From Mycobacterium neglectum (GTDB lineage Bacteria; Actinomycetota; Actinomycetes; Mycobacteriales; Mycobacteriaceae): 64,000 nucleotides of DNA. Every line of letters begins with the position of its first letter. The first letter of the stretch is position 1. A program made the position numbers and the translations under genes. Positions 42,205 to 52,091 of the stretch are shown one piece after another. The DNA is taken from positions 1 through 64,000 of the forward strand of contig NZ_NVQE01000001.1 in NCBI RefSeq assembly GCF_002591975.1, written 5' to 3'. Under the pieces are notes generated by a model that saw nothing but the letters and a program-made list of their open reading frames with translations, searched no databases and was not told the origin of the DNA.

Positions 42205-43959
42205 ATGATTCAAGAACATCGCTACGACGTGGTGATCGTCGGTGCAGGCGGGGCGGGTATGCGCGCCGCCGTCGAGGCGGGGCCACGAGCGCGTACGGCG
42301 GTGCTGACGAAGCTCTACCCGACGCGCAGCCACACCGGCGCGGCGCAGGGCGGCATGTGCGCGGCGCTGGCCAACGTCGAAGAGGACAACTGGGAGTGGC
42401 ACACCTTCGACACCGTCAAGGGCGGTGACTACCTCGCCGACCAGGACGCCGTCGAGATCATGTGCAAGGAAGCCATCGACGCGGTGCTCGACCTCGAGAA
42501 GATGGGCATGCCGTTCAACCGCACCCCCGAGGGCCGCATCGACCAGCGCCGGTTCGGTGGGCACACCCGCGACCACGGCAAGGCGCCGGTGCGCCGGGCC
42601 TGCTACGCCGCCGACCGCACCGGCCACATGATCCTGCAGACGCTGTATCAAAACTGCGTCAAGCACGACGTCGAGTTCTTCAACGAGTACTACGCACTCG
42701 ACATCGCCATCACCGAGACGCAGTCGGGCCCCGTCGCCACCGGCGTCATCGCCTACGAGCTGGCGACCGGCGACATCCACGTCTTCCACGCGAAGGCGAT
42801 CGTGTTCGCGACCGGCGGCTCGGGCCGGATGTACAAGACCACCTCCAACGCGCACACCCTCACCGGCGACGGCCTTGGCATCGTATTTCGCAAGGGACTT
42901 CCGTTGGAGGACATGGAGTTTCACCAGTTTCACCCGACGGGCCTGGCCGGTCTCGGCATCCTCATCTCCGAGGCGGTACGCGGCGAGGGCGGCCGGCTGC
43001 TCAACGGCGAGGGTGAGCGTTTCATGGAGCGGTACGCGCCGACGATCGTCGATCTGGCGCCGCGCGACATCGTCGCCCGCTCGATGGTGCTCGAGGTGCT
43101 CGAGGGCCGCGGCGCCGGTCCCAACAAGGACTACGTCTACATCGACGTCCGACACCTGGGCGCGGATGTGCTCGAGGCCAAGCTGCCCGACATCACCGAG
43201 TTCGCCCGCACCTATCTGGGCGTCGACCCGGTCACCGAGCTGGTGCCGGTCTATCCGACGTGCCACTACGTGATGGGCGGCATCCCGACGACGATCAGCG
43301 GCCAGGTGCTTCGCGACAACACCACTCCCCTGCCCGGCCTGTACGCCGCAGGCGAGTGCGCGTGCGTTTCGGTGCACGGCGCCAACCGGCTGGGCACCAA
43401 CTCACTGCTGGACATCAACGTGTTCGGCAGGCGCGCCGGTATCGCCGCGGCCAACTACGCGCTCGGCCACGATTTCGTGGACCTGCCCGCGGACCCGGCG
43501 GACATGGTGGTCACCTGGGTCGGCGACATCTTGAGCGAGCACGGCAACGAGCGGGTCGCCGACATCCGCGGCGCGCTGCAACAGTCGATGGACAACAACG
43601 CGGCGGTGTTCCGTACCGAGGAGACGCTCAAGCAGGCGCTCACCGACATCCACGCGCTCAAGGAGCGCTATTCCCGAATCACCGTGCACGACAAGGGAAA
43701 GCGATACAACAGTGATCTGCTCGAGGCCATCGAGCTCGGCTTTTTGCTGGAGTTGGCCGAGGTCACCGTCGTCGGCGCACTCAATCGGAAGGAGTCGCGC
43801 GGCGGACACGCCCGCGAGGACTACCCCAACCGCGACGACACCAACTACATGCGGCACACCATGGCCTACAAGGAAGGCGCCGATCTGCTGAGCGACATCA
43901 GGCTGGATTACAAGCCGGTGGTGCAGACGCGATACGAGCCGATGGAACGGAAGTACTGA
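42205..43959 (+). CDS. sdhA: Succinate dehydrogenase flavoprotein subunit
   Basis: 584 aa catalytic subunit oxidising succinate to fumarate. The FAD motif is VVIVGAGGAGMRAAVEAG; His43 in RSHTGAAQGG is the covalent FAD attachment site. Active-site segments include MEFHQFHPTG, the GEGGRLLNGEGERFM substrate loop, and CVSVHGANRLGTNSLLD. Length and motifs are standard. Ten bases separate it from sdhD and one base from sdhB. Confidence 0.96.
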   Translation: MIQEHRYDVVIVGAGGAGMRAAVEAGPRARTAVLTKLYPTRSHTGAAQGGMCAALANVEEDNWEWHTFDTVKGGDYLADQDAVEIMCKEAIDAVLDLEKMGMPFNRTPEGRIDQRRFGGHTRDHGKAPVRRACYAADRTGHMILQTLYQNCVKHDVEFFNEYYALDIAITETQSGPVATGVIAYELATGDIHVFHAKAIVFATGGSGRMYKTTSNAHTLTGDGLGIVFRKGLPLEDMEFHQFHPTGLAGLGILISEAVRGEGGRLLNGEGERFMERYAPTIVDLAPRDIVARSMVLEVLEGRGAGPNKDYVYIDVRHLGADVLEAKLPDITEFARTYLGVDPVTELVPVYPTCHYVMGGIPTTISGQVLRDNTTPLPGLYAAGECACVSVHGANRLGTNSLLDINVFGRRAGIAAANYALGHDFVDLPADPADMVVTWVGDILSEHGNERVADIRGALQQSMDNNAAVFRTEETLKQALTDIHALKERYSRITVHDKGKRYNSDLLEAIELGFLLELAEVTVVGALNRKESRGGHAREDYPNRDDTNYMRHTMAYKEGADLLSDIRLDYKPVVQTRYEPMERKY

Positions 43960-43960
43960 T

Positions 43961-44740
43961 ATGACGATCGCACCCGAGGTTTCGACCAAGGACCCCGAGC
44001 TGCCACCGGTGCCCGAAGGGGCGGTGATGGTGACGGTGAAGATCGCCCGTTTCAACCCGGAGGACCCCGACACGTCAGGCTGGCAGAGCTACCGGGTGCC
44101 GTGCCTGCCGTCGGACCGGCTGCTGAACCTGCTGCATTACGTGAAGTGGTATCTGGACGGCACGCTCACATTCCGGCGCTCGTGCGCGCACGGCGTCTGC
44201 GGCTCGGATGCCATGCGCATCAACGGTGTCAACCGCCTCGCGTGCAAGGTCCTGATGCGTGACCTGCTGCCCAAGAAGGCCGGCAAGCAACTCACCATCA
44301 CCATCGAGCCCATTCGCGGCCTGCCGGTCGAGAAGGACCTCGTGGTGAACATGGAACCGTTCTTCGACGCCTACCGCGCGATCAAGCCGTATCTGATGAC
44401 GACGGGCAACGAGCCGACGCGCGAACGCATTCAGAGCCAGACCGACCGCCACCGCTACGACGACACCACCAAGTGCATCCTGTGCGCCTGCTGCACCACC
44501 AGCTGCCCGGTGTACTGGAGCGAGGGCAGCTACTTCGGGCCGGCCGCGATCGTCAACGCCCACCGGTTCATCTTCGACAGCCGCGACGAGGGCGCCGCCG
44601 AACGCCTCGACATCCTCAACGAGGTCGACGGGGTATGGCGCTGCCGCACGACGTTCAACTGCACCGAATCCTGCCCCCGCGGCATCCAGGTGACGCAGGC
44701 CATCCAGGAGGTCAAGCGCGCGTTGATGTTCGCGCGCTAG
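43961..44740 (+). CDS. sdhB: Succinate dehydrogenase iron-sulfur subunit
   Basis: 259 aa electron-transfer subunit. The [2Fe-2S] ligands are in RRSCAHGVCGSDAMRING and the following LAC; the [4Fe-4S] and [3Fe-4S] ligands in CILCACCTTSCPVYW and FNCTESCPRGI. Completes sdhCDAB. The last four bases overlap the convergent AI-2E transporter gene. Confidence 0.96.
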   Translation: MTIAPEVSTKDPELPPVPEGAVMVTVKIARFNPEDPDTSGWQSYRVPCLPSDRLLNLLHYVKWYLDGTLTFRRSCAHGVCGSDAMRINGVNRLACKVLMRDLLPKKAGKQLTITIEPIRGLPVEKDLVVNMEPFFDAYRAIKPYLMTTGNEPTRERIQSQTDRHRYDDTTKCILCACCTTSCPVYWSEGSYFGPAAIVNAHRFIFDSRDEGAAERLDILNEVDGVWRCRTTFNCTESCPRGIQVTQAIQEVKRALMFAR

Positions 44741-45837
44741 GCCGTTGAGGCTTCGCCTGCCCGCTTCCCCACCTGCTCGCCGTAATAGCGAACGACCACC
44801 GCCACCGCGGCCACCACAGGCACGGCGAGAAACGCACCGATGACGCCGAAGGTGGCAGCGCCCAGCGTCACTGCGAGCAGAACGATCACCGCATGCAGCT
44901 TCATCGACTTCGATTGCAGCCACGGTTGCAACACGTTGCCCTCGAGCTGCTGAACGGCCACGATGATCGCCAGCACGATGAGCGCGTCCACCACACCGTT
45001 GGAAACCAACGCGATGAGGACGGCCAGACCGCCGGCGACGAACGCGCCGACGATCGGGACGAACCCGCCGATGAATGTGATGATCGCGAGCGCATACGCC
45101 AACGGCACGCCCATGATCACGAGGCCGATCCCGATGAGCACCGCGTCGACGAGACTGACCAGCGCCTGAGTCCGGACGAACCCGCCCAGGGTCGACCAGA
45201 TCCGCTCGAGTATCTCCGCAGCGTGCGGCGCAGCAGGGCGACCCAGTACGCCGCGCAACCACGGAATGAACCGCGGCCCATCCTTGAGCAGGAAGAACGT
45301 CACGACGATCGTGGCGAACAGGGTAACGAGCGCCGACGTCGCGGCACCGACTCCGGTGAACACACCCGATGCAATTTGTGCGCTGCTGGAACTCAGCCGA
45401 TCGTTGATCGCGGCGACCGCTGAATCGAGTTGCGCCTCACTGATATTCAGCGGTGGCCCGCCCAGCCAGTCCCGCACCTGCACGACGCCGGCGGAAGCCT
45501 GTTCGGCCAGCTCCGTGGACTGCTCGACGATCGCAGGCGCCACCGCCGCTATCACACCGGCGATCACCGCCACGGCGACCAGAAGCACCGACATGACCGC
45601 AGCAGCCGGGGGAACGCGCTTGCGCAGGAGCCAGCGCACAGGTGGCCACAACACGGTGCACACGATCAGCGCAAGCACCACGGGCAGGATGACCACCCAC
45701 GTCTTGCCCACTAGCCATGCCAGCACCCACAGCGCCGCGGCCACCGCGACGAACTGCACCGCCACCACCGCACTCGACCGAAGATGGGCGCCGTAGATCG
45801 ATCCGCGACTGGGAAACGTTGTTGATTCATCCGTCAC
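44737..45837 (-). CDS. AI-2E family (PerM-like) transporter
   Basis: 366 aa from GTG 45837 with about seven to eight membrane helices. The domain signature is seen in TLFATIVVTFFLLKDGPRFIPWL and in the C-terminal PLAYALAIITFIGGFVPIVGAFVAGG and VIGAFLAVPVVAAV blocks. Members include exporters of small molecules and Na+/H+ antiporters; the substrate here is unknown. Confidence 0.85.
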   Translation of the reverse strand: MTDESTTFPSRGSIYGAHLRSSAVVAVQFVAVAAALWVLAWLVGKTWVVILPVVLALIVCTVLWPPVRWLLRKRVPPAAAVMSVLLVAVAVIAGVIAAVAPAIVEQSTELAEQASAGVVQVRDWLGGPPLNISEAQLDSAVAAINDRLSSSSAQIASGVFTGVGAATSALVTLFATIVVTFFLLKDGPRFIPWLRGVLGRPAAPHAAEILERIWSTLGGFVRTQALVSLVDAVLIGIGLVIMGVPLAYALAIITFIGGFVPIVGAFVAGGLAVLIALVSNGVVDALIVLAIIVAVQQLEGNVLQPWLQSKSMKLHAVIVLLAVTLGAATFGVIGAFLAVPVVAAVAVVVRYYGEQVGKRAGEASTA

Positions 45838-45926
45838 TGGGCCTGGTTACCCGCCATCGGCAGGTTCAAAGTGTCTCGTCCCCACTCGCCGTGTCACACC
45901 TCGCGGGTCTGCCTCGTCTAACGGGT

Positions 45927-46520
45927 ATGAACACGACTTCACGCATCGAACCCGTATCCCCGAAGCACGCCTCGCTGCTGACCAAGGTCTTCTACCGGAT
46001 TGCCAAGCGCAAGTTCGGCGAGGTGCCCGAACCCTTCGCCGTCGCCGCACATCACCCGCGGCTGATGCTGGCCAACGTGGTGCACGAGGGCATGCTGGGG
46101 TCGGCGTCGAAGAAGCTTCCCAAGAATGTGCTCGAACTGGCGGTGTTCTGGACGGCGCGCACCGTCGGGTGCTCGTGGTGTGTCGACTTCGGTTCGATGC
46201 TGCAGCGCCTCGACGGCCTGGACGTCGACCGACTCAAGCACATCGACGACTACGCCACGTCCCCACTCTTCACCGACGACGAGCGAGCCGCCATCGTCTA
46301 CGCCGACGCCATGACCACGGATCCGCACACCATCACCGATGAACAGGTCGACGACCTCAAAGGCCGCTTCGGTGACGACGGCGTGATCGAGCTGACCTAC
46401 CAGATCGGCGTGGAGAACATGCGCGCACGGATGTACTCGGCGCTGGGTATCACCGAGCAGGGTTTCAGCTCAGGCGATGCGTGCCGGGTGCCGTGGGCTA
46501 CCGAGGAGAATCTGGCCTGA
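45927..46520 (+). CDS. Carboxymuconolactone decarboxylase family protein
   Basis: 197 aa AhpD-like helical protein. The redox-type CxxC is in ARTVGCSWCVDFGSM, with the helical hairpin region following. It starts at ATG 45927. Its end overlaps the convergent sigJ gene by 23 bases; CMD-family genes are frequent partners of SigJ-type sigma factors, suggesting joint use in peroxide or electrophile stress. Enzymatic decarboxylation is not implied. Confidence 0.83.
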   Translation: MNTTSRIEPVSPKHASLLTKVFYRIAKRKFGEVPEPFAVAAHHPRLMLANVVHEGMLGSASKKLPKNVLELAVFWTARTVGCSWCVDFGSMLQRLDGLDVDRLKHIDDYATSPLFTDDERAAIVYADAMTTDPHTITDEQVDDLKGRFGDDGVIELTYQIGVENMRARMYSALGITEQGFSSGDACRVPWATEENLA

Positions 46521-47421
46521 GCGGCGAACCGGTGAACTTGTCCGGATTGGCGATATCCCAGATGGCACAGACCTTTCCATCGCGCACCGTCATCGCCGTG
46601 ACGCGCGGCATCACCTCGGGATAGCCGTCGTTCGCCGGCGAGCCGGCGAGATAGGTGCCCAGCTGTCCGTTGATGTTCGCCAACTGGCTCGACGACAGGA
46701 ACTCCGGCCCGTAGCGGGCAGCCAGCCCCAACAGGAAGCGCGCCACCTTGTCGGGACCATGGATGACCCGTGCGGCGGTGGGTGCTTTGCGGTTCGAGTC
46801 GCCCGTGAATGTCACCTCTGGATGTAGCAGTCGCACAACGGCTTCCATCTCACCGGCGGCGATGGCGAGCATCAGGGCGCCGGCCACCTCGGCGTGCATC
46901 TCGTCGGAGACCGCAGGCGGCGCGCTCGCCACCGCCCGTCGCGCTCTCGATGCCAGCTGACGCGCGGCGGCGTCGGTGATTCCGAGCACCGAGGCGATCT
47001 CGGGAAACGGCACGGCGAAACCGTCGTGCAGCACGAACGCCACCCGTTGATCGGGGTTGAGCCGTTCGAGCACCACCATGGCGGCGAACCGCGCGTCCTC
47101 ACCGGCCACCACCGCCGCCAGCGGATCATCGCCGTCCAGTGCGGTCACGACGGGCTCCGGCAGCCATTCGCCGTAGTACATCTCCCGACGATGTGAGGCC
47201 GAGCGCAGCCGATCGAGCGCCAGCCTGCTGACCACCGTCGTCAACCAGGCGCGTAGATCGGCGATCGCGTCGGCATCCGAACGGTCCCACCGCAGCCACG
47301 CATCCTGCACGATGTCTTCGGCGTCGGCGACGGTTCCGGTCAGTCGGTACGCGACGGACAGTAGGTGCGGCCGCAGCTCCTCGAACTCGTCGACCCGCGT
47401 ACCTCCGGAAAACCGAGTCAT
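46498..47421 (-). CDS. sigJ: ECF RNA polymerase sigma factor SigJ-like
   Basis: 307 aa ECF41-type sigma factor. Region 2 (LLSVAYRLTGTVADAEDIVQDAWLRW) and region 4 (LNPDQRVAFVLHDGFAVPFPEIASVLGI) are followed by a SnoaL-like C-terminal domain of about 120 residues, with the characteristic NPDKF segment near the end, which controls activity without a separate anti-sigma factor. Corresponds to Rv3328c. Confidence 0.9.
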   Translation of the reverse strand: MTRFSGGTRVDEFEELRPHLLSVAYRLTGTVADAEDIVQDAWLRWDRSDADAIADLRAWLTTVVSRLALDRLRSASHRREMYYGEWLPEPVVTALDGDDPLAAVVAGEDARFAAMVVLERLNPDQRVAFVLHDGFAVPFPEIASVLGITDAAARQLASRARRAVASAPPAVSDEMHAEVAGALMLAIAAGEMEAVVRLLHPEVTFTGDSNRKAPTAARVIHGPDKVARFLLGLAARYGPEFLSSSQLANINGQLGTYLAGSPANDGYPEVMPRVTAMTVRDGKVCAIWDIANPDKFTGSPLRPDSPR

Positions 47422-47535
47422 GAACCAAGTCTAGAACCGGCCCCCAATGTGACTGATTTCGTTGCGATGTAACCCGCATGAGTCGATTCCCGAGTTGAAC
47501 CCACGCAGAAACCACGGAAACCGTATATTCCGCAC

Positions 47536-49044
47536 ATGGCAATCAAGGAACCCGACGCCCCCGTCGTCGGCGACAAGGGACTGCAGGCAGGTGCCCTCGG
47601 CCTCGTCGGCAACATCGTCATCGGCCTCGCCGCCGTGGCTCCCGCTTACAGCCTGGCCGCGACGCTCGGCTACGTCGTCCTCGCGGTCGGCGAAAAAGCG
47701 CCGTCGATGTTCTTGCTCGCGTTCATCCCGATGCTGCTGGTCGCGTTTGCCTACAAGGAACTGTCCCAGGACACCCCCGACTGTGGCACCACGTTCACGT
47801 GGGGAACCAAGGCGTTCGGGCCGTGGATCGGTTGGATCGGCGGATGGGGCCTGGCCGTGTCGGCGATCATCGTGCTGGCCAATGTGGCCGAGATCGCGGC
47901 GATCTACCTGTTCAAGTTCCTCGGCCTCGACGACCTCGCCGAGAACATTCTTGCCAAAGTGCTGCTCGGCTGCTTCTTCATCGTCGCCATGACACTGATC
48001 AGTGCGCGGGGGATCGTCGTCTCCGAGCGGTTTCAGAACATCTTGATCGCCATCCAGTTCGGCGTGCTGGTCATCGTCAGCATCATCGCGCTGGTCCGCG
48101 TGTTCTCCGGAACCGCCGGAGCCCAGGCGGTCACGCCGCAGCTGTCATGGCTGTGGCCGAGCGGTCTGGACATGTCCTCGATCGCCGCCGCGATCATCCT
48201 GTGCATCTTCATCTACTGGGGCTGGGACGCCTGTCTGGCGGTCGGCGAGGAAACCAAGAACCCCGGCCGCACTCCCGGGATCGCCGCGGTGATCACCACG
48301 CTCATCCTGGTGTGCACGTACGTGCTCGTCGCCTATGCGGTGCAGTCGTTCTCGGGCTTCAGCGAGGTGGGCATCGGGTTGAACAACCCCATGAACACCG
48401 ACGACGTTCTCACGGTGCTCGGTAAACCGGTGGCAGGCACGATCGCGGCGTCCCTGCTGCTGCTCACAGTCTCCATTTCGGCACTGTCGTCGACCCAGAC
48501 GACCATCCTGCCCACCGCTCGCGGCACCCTGTCGATGGCGGTCTACGAGGCCATCCCCAAGCGGTTCGCCCGTGTGCATCCGCGCTATATGACCCCGGCC
48601 TTCGGCACCCTCGTGATGGGCGGCGCGGCGCTGTTCTTCTACTTGCTGCTGACATTGCTGTCGGAGAATGCACTCGCCGACTCGGTGGCCTCGCTTGGGC
48701 TCGCGGTCGCGTTCTACTACGGAATCACGGCGTTCGCGTGCGTCTGGTACTTCCGCAGGACATTGTTCTCCTCGGCTCGAAACCTGTTCTTCCGCGGCAT
48801 CTTCCCGCTGATCGGCGGGCTGGCAATGGCTACGGCATTCGGCATCAGCGCCAAGGACATGATCGCACCGGACTACGGCTACACCGCATTCGGGCCGATC
48901 GGCGGCGTCTTCGTGCTCGGCGTCGGAATGCTCGTGCTCGGTATTCCGCTGATGCTGGCGTGCTTCGCATTCGGCACCAAACGGTTCTTCCGTGGCGAGA
49001 CTCTCACCGCCCAAACCGAAGTCAAGGTTCTAGACACCTACTGA
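47536..49044 (+). CDS. APC superfamily amino acid/polyamine permease
   Basis: 502 aa with about 12 helices. The first helix region GLVGNIVIGLAAVAPAYSLAATLGY and the conserved helix 6 area IYWGWDACLAVGEETKNPGRTPG are typical of APC transporters. Located with a USP and close to aminotransferase and aminoaldehyde dehydrogenase genes, so uptake of putrescine, GABA or a related amine is a reasonable inference. The next gene follows after 16 bases. Confidence 0.88.
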   Translation: MAIKEPDAPVVGDKGLQAGALGLVGNIVIGLAAVAPAYSLAATLGYVVLAVGEKAPSMFLLAFIPMLLVAFAYKELSQDTPDCGTTFTWGTKAFGPWIGWIGGWGLAVSAIIVLANVAEIAAIYLFKFLGLDDLAENILAKVLLGCFFIVAMTLISARGIVVSERFQNILIAIQFGVLVIVSIIALVRVFSGTAGAQAVTPQLSWLWPSGLDMSSIAAAIILCIFIYWGWDACLAVGEETKNPGRTPGIAAVITTLILVCTYVLVAYAVQSFSGFSEVGIGLNNPMNTDDVLTVLGKPVAGTIAASLLLLTVSISALSSTQTTILPTARGTLSMAVYEAIPKRFARVHPRYMTPAFGTLVMGGAALFFYLLLTLLSENALADSVASLGLAVAFYYGITAFACVWYFRRTLFSSARNLFFRGIFPLIGGLAMATAFGISAKDMIAPDYGYTAFGPIGGVFVLGVGMLVLGIPLMLACFAFGTKRFFRGETLTAQTEVKVLDTY

Positions 49045-49060
49045 GAGTGCAGGAAAAGCA

Positions 49061-49921
49061 ATGCATCTGACAGTCGGATACCTAGCCACAAGCACCGGGG
49101 ACGACGGCGTCGCATTGGCGAGCGCTCTCGCCAAGACCTTCGACGCCACTGTTGACGTTGTTCTGGTTGTGCGGCAAGAGCTTCCGGACGGCCATCCCGG
49201 GCGCGCGGAGTACCAGCAGCTGCTCGTCGAGCGCGGCGAGGACTGGATCTCCCGGGCGATCGACCGGCTCACCGCCAACGGTGTCAGCGCATCGTCGACC
49301 GTGCTGGTCGGTGAGTCGTTCGCCGAATCGCTCGTCGGCTTCGCCGAACAGAAGCATTCGGATCTCATCGTGGTCGGCGGCGCACGCGACGGGTTCTTCG
49401 GCGGCCACACCATCGGCCCGGTAACCGGTGCGCTGCTGCACTCCTCGCCGATTCCGGTGGCACTGGCTCCGCGTGGCTACGCCGACGACCCGGACGAGAA
49501 GTTCGTCGCCGTGACGGCCGCCGTGCCGACCCGCCCCGGCGACGACAACCCACTACCGTTCGCGATCACGCTTGCCAGCGCCGCCAACCTGGCCATCCGG
49601 ATGCTCTCGCTGGTGTCCTCCGAGAACCTCACCGAGGCCGCCAACGCACGCGAGGTGCGCCAGCTCCAAAGGGCCGCCGCCGAGGAGAACCTCGCTGTGG
49701 CGGCGCGGGCACTTCCGGACGCGCCCGAGATCGAATCGCTCGTCGCCGACGGTATGACGTTGGAGTCCGCGCTGAAGAAGCTCCGCTGGGACGACGGCGA
49801 TCTGCTCGTCGTCGGTTCCAGCAGGTTCGCCGCGCCACGACGGATCTTCCTGGGTTCGACGGCCGCGCGCATCCTGGCCGGCGTCGACGTCCCGGTGATC
49901 GTCGTCCCGAAAGCCGACTAA
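49061..49921 (+). CDS. Universal stress protein, two USP domains
   Basis: 286 aa with two tandem USP modules: residues 1-145 (ending VVGGARDGFFGGHTIGPVTGALLHSS) and 150-286 (ending VVGSSRFAAPRRIFLGSTAARIL). Both carry the G-x2-G-x9-G(S/T)-type ATP-binding segment in some form. Probably co-transcribed with the permease 16 bases upstream; transporter-associated USPs can modulate permease activity. Confidence 0.87.
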   Translation: MHLTVGYLATSTGDDGVALASALAKTFDATVDVVLVVRQELPDGHPGRAEYQQLLVERGEDWISRAIDRLTANGVSASSTVLVGESFAESLVGFAEQKHSDLIVVGGARDGFFGGHTIGPVTGALLHSSPIPVALAPRGYADDPDEKFVAVTAAVPTRPGDDNPLPFAITLASAANLAIRMLSLVSSENLTEAANAREVRQLQRAAAEENLAVAARALPDAPEIESLVADGMTLESALKKLRWDDGDLLVVGSSRFAAPRRIFLGSTAARILAGVDVPVIVVPKAD

Positions 49922-49953
49922 CGCTTCGGGACAGGCCCGATGCTTCAGCTCCG

Positions 49954-51459
49954 CTAGCGCTTCGTGAAGATGGTCCGGTGCCACTCCTTGTCGGCCACCC
50001 CGGTGATATCGCTCATGACGTGCTTGATGGTGAGGTACTCCTCCAGCGAGTAGTCGCTCATGTCCTTGCCGAAGCCCGACGCGCCGACGCCGCCGTGGGG
50101 CATCTCGCTGATGATCGGGATGTGGTCGTTGATCCATACGCAACCCGCGTGAATCTCGCGTGACGCCCGCTGCGCCCGGTACACGTCACGCGTCCACGCC
50201 GACGCCGCCAAACCGAACGCGGTGTCGTTGGCCTGCCGCAGCGCGTCGTCGTCATCGGTGAACGACCGGACCGTCAACACCGGCCCGAAGATCTCGTCGC
50301 GGTAGATCTCGGAGGCTTCGTCGACGTCGGCGATCAGCGTCGGCCGGTAGAAGGAACCGGGCAGGTCAGGCGCGCTGCCGCCGGTCACAACGCGTCCGCC
50401 CTGACCAGGTGCACGCTCCACCATGCCCGCGACCTTGGCGCGGTGTGCCATCGAGATCAGCGGACCCAGGTCGGTGTTCGGATCCTCCGGATCGCCGACC
50501 ACCACCTTGCTCATCACCTCCGCGACACCGGCGACGAAGTCGTCGTACAGATCGCGCGCCACGATCGCGCGCGTCGCGGCCGTGCAGTCCTGGCCGGTGT
50601 TGATCAGTGACCCCGCGACTGCGCCCTGGATCGCGGCATCCAAATCGGCGTCGTCGAAAACCACGAACGGCGCCTTGCCGCCCAACTCCAGCTGCGTGCG
50701 ATGGCCGTGCACGGCGGCCGCCGCCATCACCTTTCGGCCGACCGGGGTCGACCCCGTGAACGTCACCACGTCGACGTCGGGGTGCCCGGCGAGCGCGGTG
50801 CCCACATCACCGCCCGCTCCCGTGATGACGTTGAAGACCCCGTCGGGCAGACCAGCTTCGGTGGCCAGCCGCGCAAGTGTCAGCGTGGTCAGCGGCGTCA
50901 GCTCCGCAGGTTTGATCACGACACTGCACCCGGCGGCCAACGCGGGCAGCACCTTCCAGACCGCCATTTGCAGCGGGTAGTTCCACGGCGTGATGGTGGC
51001 GACGACGCCGACGGCCTCGCGACGGATGCTCGACGTGTGATCACCGGAGTACTCGGCGGTGGCTTTGCCCTCGAGATGCCGTGCCGCACCGGAGAAGAAG
51101 GAGATGTTGTCGATGCTGCCCGGCACGTCGAACTCGGTAGCCAGCCGCACCGGCTTTCCGGTCTGACTCACCTCCTCGGCGATGATCGCGTCCGCGTTGG
51201 CGTCGACGAGTTCGGCGAGTTTGGCGAGCACCCCTGCGCGGTCGACCGGAGTAGCCGTCGCCCAGCCGCGCAACGCGGCACGCGCGGATGCCACGGCGCG
51301 GTCGACGTCGGCAGGCGTGGCCAGTGCCATCTCGGCGACGGGTGTTCCGTTGGCGGGATTGACCACTTGGTGCAGCCCACCGCCGGTGATCGCCGGGGCC
51401 CCGTCGATCCAGCTGCTTGCCACGTTCGTGGACACGGTCTTGGGAGAAGACACAGTCAT
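49954..51459 (-). CDS. Gamma-aminobutyraldehyde-type aldehyde dehydrogenase
   Basis: 501 aa NAD(P)-dependent aldehyde dehydrogenase. Motifs: ITPWNYPLQMAVWKVLPAL for cofactor and substrate entry, LELGGKAPFVVFDDADLD with the general base Glu, and NTGQDCTAATR with the catalytic Cys. The closest remembered group is aminobutyraldehyde (PatD) dehydrogenase in putrescine breakdown. Divergent from an Lrp gene and near a class III aminotransferase, together giving amine to aminoaldehyde to amino acid chemistry. Betaine aldehyde or piperideine-6-carboxylate dehydrogenase are alternatives. Confidence 0.85.
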   Translation of the reverse strand: MTVSSPKTVSTNVASSWIDGAPAITGGGLHQVVNPANGTPVAEMALATPADVDRAVASARAALRGWATATPVDRAGVLAKLAELVDANADAIIAEEVSQTGKPVRLATEFDVPGSIDNISFFSGAARHLEGKATAEYSGDHTSSIRREAVGVVATITPWNYPLQMAVWKVLPALAAGCSVVIKPAELTPLTTLTLARLATEAGLPDGVFNVITGAGGDVGTALAGHPDVDVVTFTGSTPVGRKVMAAAAVHGHRTQLELGGKAPFVVFDDADLDAAIQGAVAGSLINTGQDCTAATRAIVARDLYDDFVAGVAEVMSKVVVGDPEDPNTDLGPLISMAHRAKVAGMVERAPGQGGRVVTGGSAPDLPGSFYRPTLIADVDEASEIYRDEIFGPVLTVRSFTDDDDALRQANDTAFGLAASAWTRDVYRAQRASREIHAGCVWINDHIPIISEMPHGGVGASGFGKDMSDYSLEEYLTIKHVMSDITGVADKEWHRTIFTKR

Positions 51460-51581
51460 GGACCAACGCTAACCGACCGGGACGGGCCAAGCTACGCATT
51501 CCCGCAGCGCGCAGGCCCTAAAACGAATGATTTCATGGTCATAGTTGCTTGCCGCGACGGATTCCGTGCACAATCACTTGC

Positions 51582-52091
51582 ATGGCTAACCCGGGTCTCG
51601 GGCCCGTATCGTTCCGCGTCAACCAGTCCAGGCCTGGCGCGGCGTTCCAGCTCGACGACCTGTCGAAACAGATTATCGAGAAGTTGCAGCAGGACGGCAG
51701 GCGCTCCTACGCCGGCATCGGCAAGGCGGTCGGACTTTCCGAAGCCGCGGTTCGTCAGCGGGTGCAACGGATGGTCGACGCGGGAGTCATGCAGATCGTC
51801 GCGGTCACCGATCCGATGCAACTGGGCTTCGCCCGCCAGGCCATGATCGGCATCAAGTGCACCGGCGACACCACCACGATTGCCGAGAAGCTGGCCACCA
51901 TCGAATCCGTCGACTACGTGGTACTGACTGCGGGTTCGTTCGACGCCATCGTCGAGGTCGTCTGTACCGACGACGACGACCTGCTCGACCTACTCAACAC
52001 ACAGATCCGCGCATTACCGGGAGTGATATCAACCGAGACACTTGTTTACCTGAAACTCGTTAAACAGCAATATAATTGGGGTACAAGATGA
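51582..52091 (+). CDS. Lrp/AsnC family transcriptional regulator
   Basis: 169 aa: an N-terminal HTH (QIIEKLQQDGRRSYAGIGKAVGLSEAAVRQRVQRM, given here by its ends Q and M; recognition helix SEAAVRQRVQRM) and a C-terminal RAM ligand-binding domain from about residue 90. It starts at ATG 51582 and its stop overlaps the aminotransferase ATG. Divergent from the aldehyde dehydrogenase; it probably senses an amino acid or amine and controls both units. Confidence 0.88.
   Translation: MANPGLGPVSFRVNQSRPGAAFQLDDLSKQIIEKLQQDGRRSYAGIGKAVGLSEAAVRQRVQRMVDAGVMQIVAVTDPMQLGFARQAMIGIKCTGDTTTIAEKLATIESVDYVVLTAGSFDAIVEVVCTDDDDLLDLLNTQIRALPGVISTETLVYLKLVKQQYNWGTR

Noticed and set aside
42169..43377. 402-codon open frame antisense to sdhA
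   Set aside because: Low-complexity His/Arg/Val composition and complete overlap with a catalytically intact sdhA.
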